Shown here: in pieces, positions 63,699 through 64,000 of the stretch
Layout: each line of letters starts with the position of its first letter
Position numbering within the stretch: position 1 is the first letter of the stretch
From: Antennarius striatus
Lineage: Eukaryota > Chordata > Actinopteri > Lophiiformes > Antennariidae
Reading direction: 5' to 3'
Length of the DNA: 64,000 nt
NCBI RefSeq assembly: GCF_040054535.1
Contig: NC_090781.1
Location: 15,614,982 to 15,678,981 of the forward strand
Translations under genes and position numbers: made by a program
The notes under the pieces: generated by a model
The model's input: the letters and a program-made list of their open reading frames with translations, nothing else
What the model was told of the DNA's origin: nothing
The model's database searches: none

Positions 63699-64000
63699 GT
63701 CATTATGATTCAGATCACTCTTGTTTCATTCCAGATCGTATAAATCTTCAATTCACCGCTGTTGTTTGATTATTTACATCCCTCTTCAAAGCGGTGATGT
63801 GTTTTAATTGTCATTATTTGTGTGTTTGTTCGTCCGTTTGTTTGTCAACCAAATGCGTTCACAACCATTCCAAAGCTACTGCTTTGACCTATGCAAGTAG
63901 GTCAGGGTAAAAATTTGAATTCAGGGGTGTCGCGGGATGTTGCCATGTGTGACTGCCTTGGTTCTAGTTATTATTGAAGATGTCAAGTCCATGAAGTAAA
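63699..64000 (+). other. bach1 intron start
   Basis: After the presumed donor the reading frame stays open for only 14 codons, then stops at 63741. The rest is the internally deleted copy of the unlabelled repeat (63777-63970). Confidence 0.55.
63777..63970 (+). repeat. Unlabelled interspersed repeat, copy 2 (internally deleted)
   Basis: Same ends as the copy at 25945 (ACATCCCTCTTCAAAGCGGT and GGGGTGTCGCGGGATGTTGC), but roughly 200 bases shorter. It runs straight from CAACCATTC to CAAAGCTACTGCTTTGA. It lies about 80 bases beyond the presumed bach1 splice donor. Confidence 0.7.

Overview
The window is vertebrate genomic DNA, almost certainly from a ray-finned (teleost) fish. The genes are split by GT-AG introns. 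Their products align along their length with the vertebrate proteins CADM2, RWDD2B, USP16 and BACH1. The non-coding DNA is full of fish-type tRNA-derived SINEs, RTE-like and L2-like LINE fragments, hAT-like DNA transposon ends and long CA/TG microsatellites. No CRISPR array, bacterial operon or tRNA/rRNA gene was found. Gene names rest on my recognition of the translated sequences; no search was run.

Layout. (1) 1-30225, plus strand: eight coding exons of cadm2, a synaptic immunoglobulin-family adhesion molecule. The first (signal peptide) exon lies upstream of the window. Introns run from 109 bases to about 9.9 kb and hold SINEs, microsatellites, a LINE 3' end and a MITE-like element. (2) 30226 to about 32.6 kb: AT-rich sequence that is probably the long cadm2 3' UTR. 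(3) About 33-51 kb: a gene-poor interval. It contains a three-layer nested insertion (hAT-like element, then L2-like LINE, then SINE) at 35819-38022, an inverted RTE-type LINE at 43430-44895, several SINEs and a 52-bp-arm inverted repeat. (4) 51265-53085, minus strand: complete rwdd2b (4 coding exons, 300 codons). (5) 53828-58060, plus strand: complete usp16 (17 coding exons, about 838 codons), head-to-head with rwdd2b across 742 bases. (6) 58793-63698 and beyond, plus strand: 5' part of bach1 (BTB domain and acidic middle region); the bZIP exons lie outside the window.

How the genes relate. rwdd2b, usp16 and bach1 are neighbours on human chromosome 21, so the right side is a conserved block. 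cadm2 maps to human chromosome 3, so its position here records an older linkage or a fish-specific rearrangement. Functionally they are unrelated: synaptic adhesion (cadm2), an RWD-domain protein of unknown role (rwdd2b), histone H2A and ribosomal deubiquitination (usp16), and heme-sensitive transcriptional repression (bach1).

Most noteworthy: the nested insertion with a preserved 7-of-8 target-site duplication; a family of SINEs carrying CA/TG microsatellites at one fixed internal position; a perfect 25-bp tandem duplication of an NRF1-like site in front of bach1, followed by an open exon that would splice in frame to give a longer Bach1 N-terminus; and two copies of an unlabelled interspersed repeat at 25.9 kb and 63.8 kb. 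I did not see a clearly new protein system.
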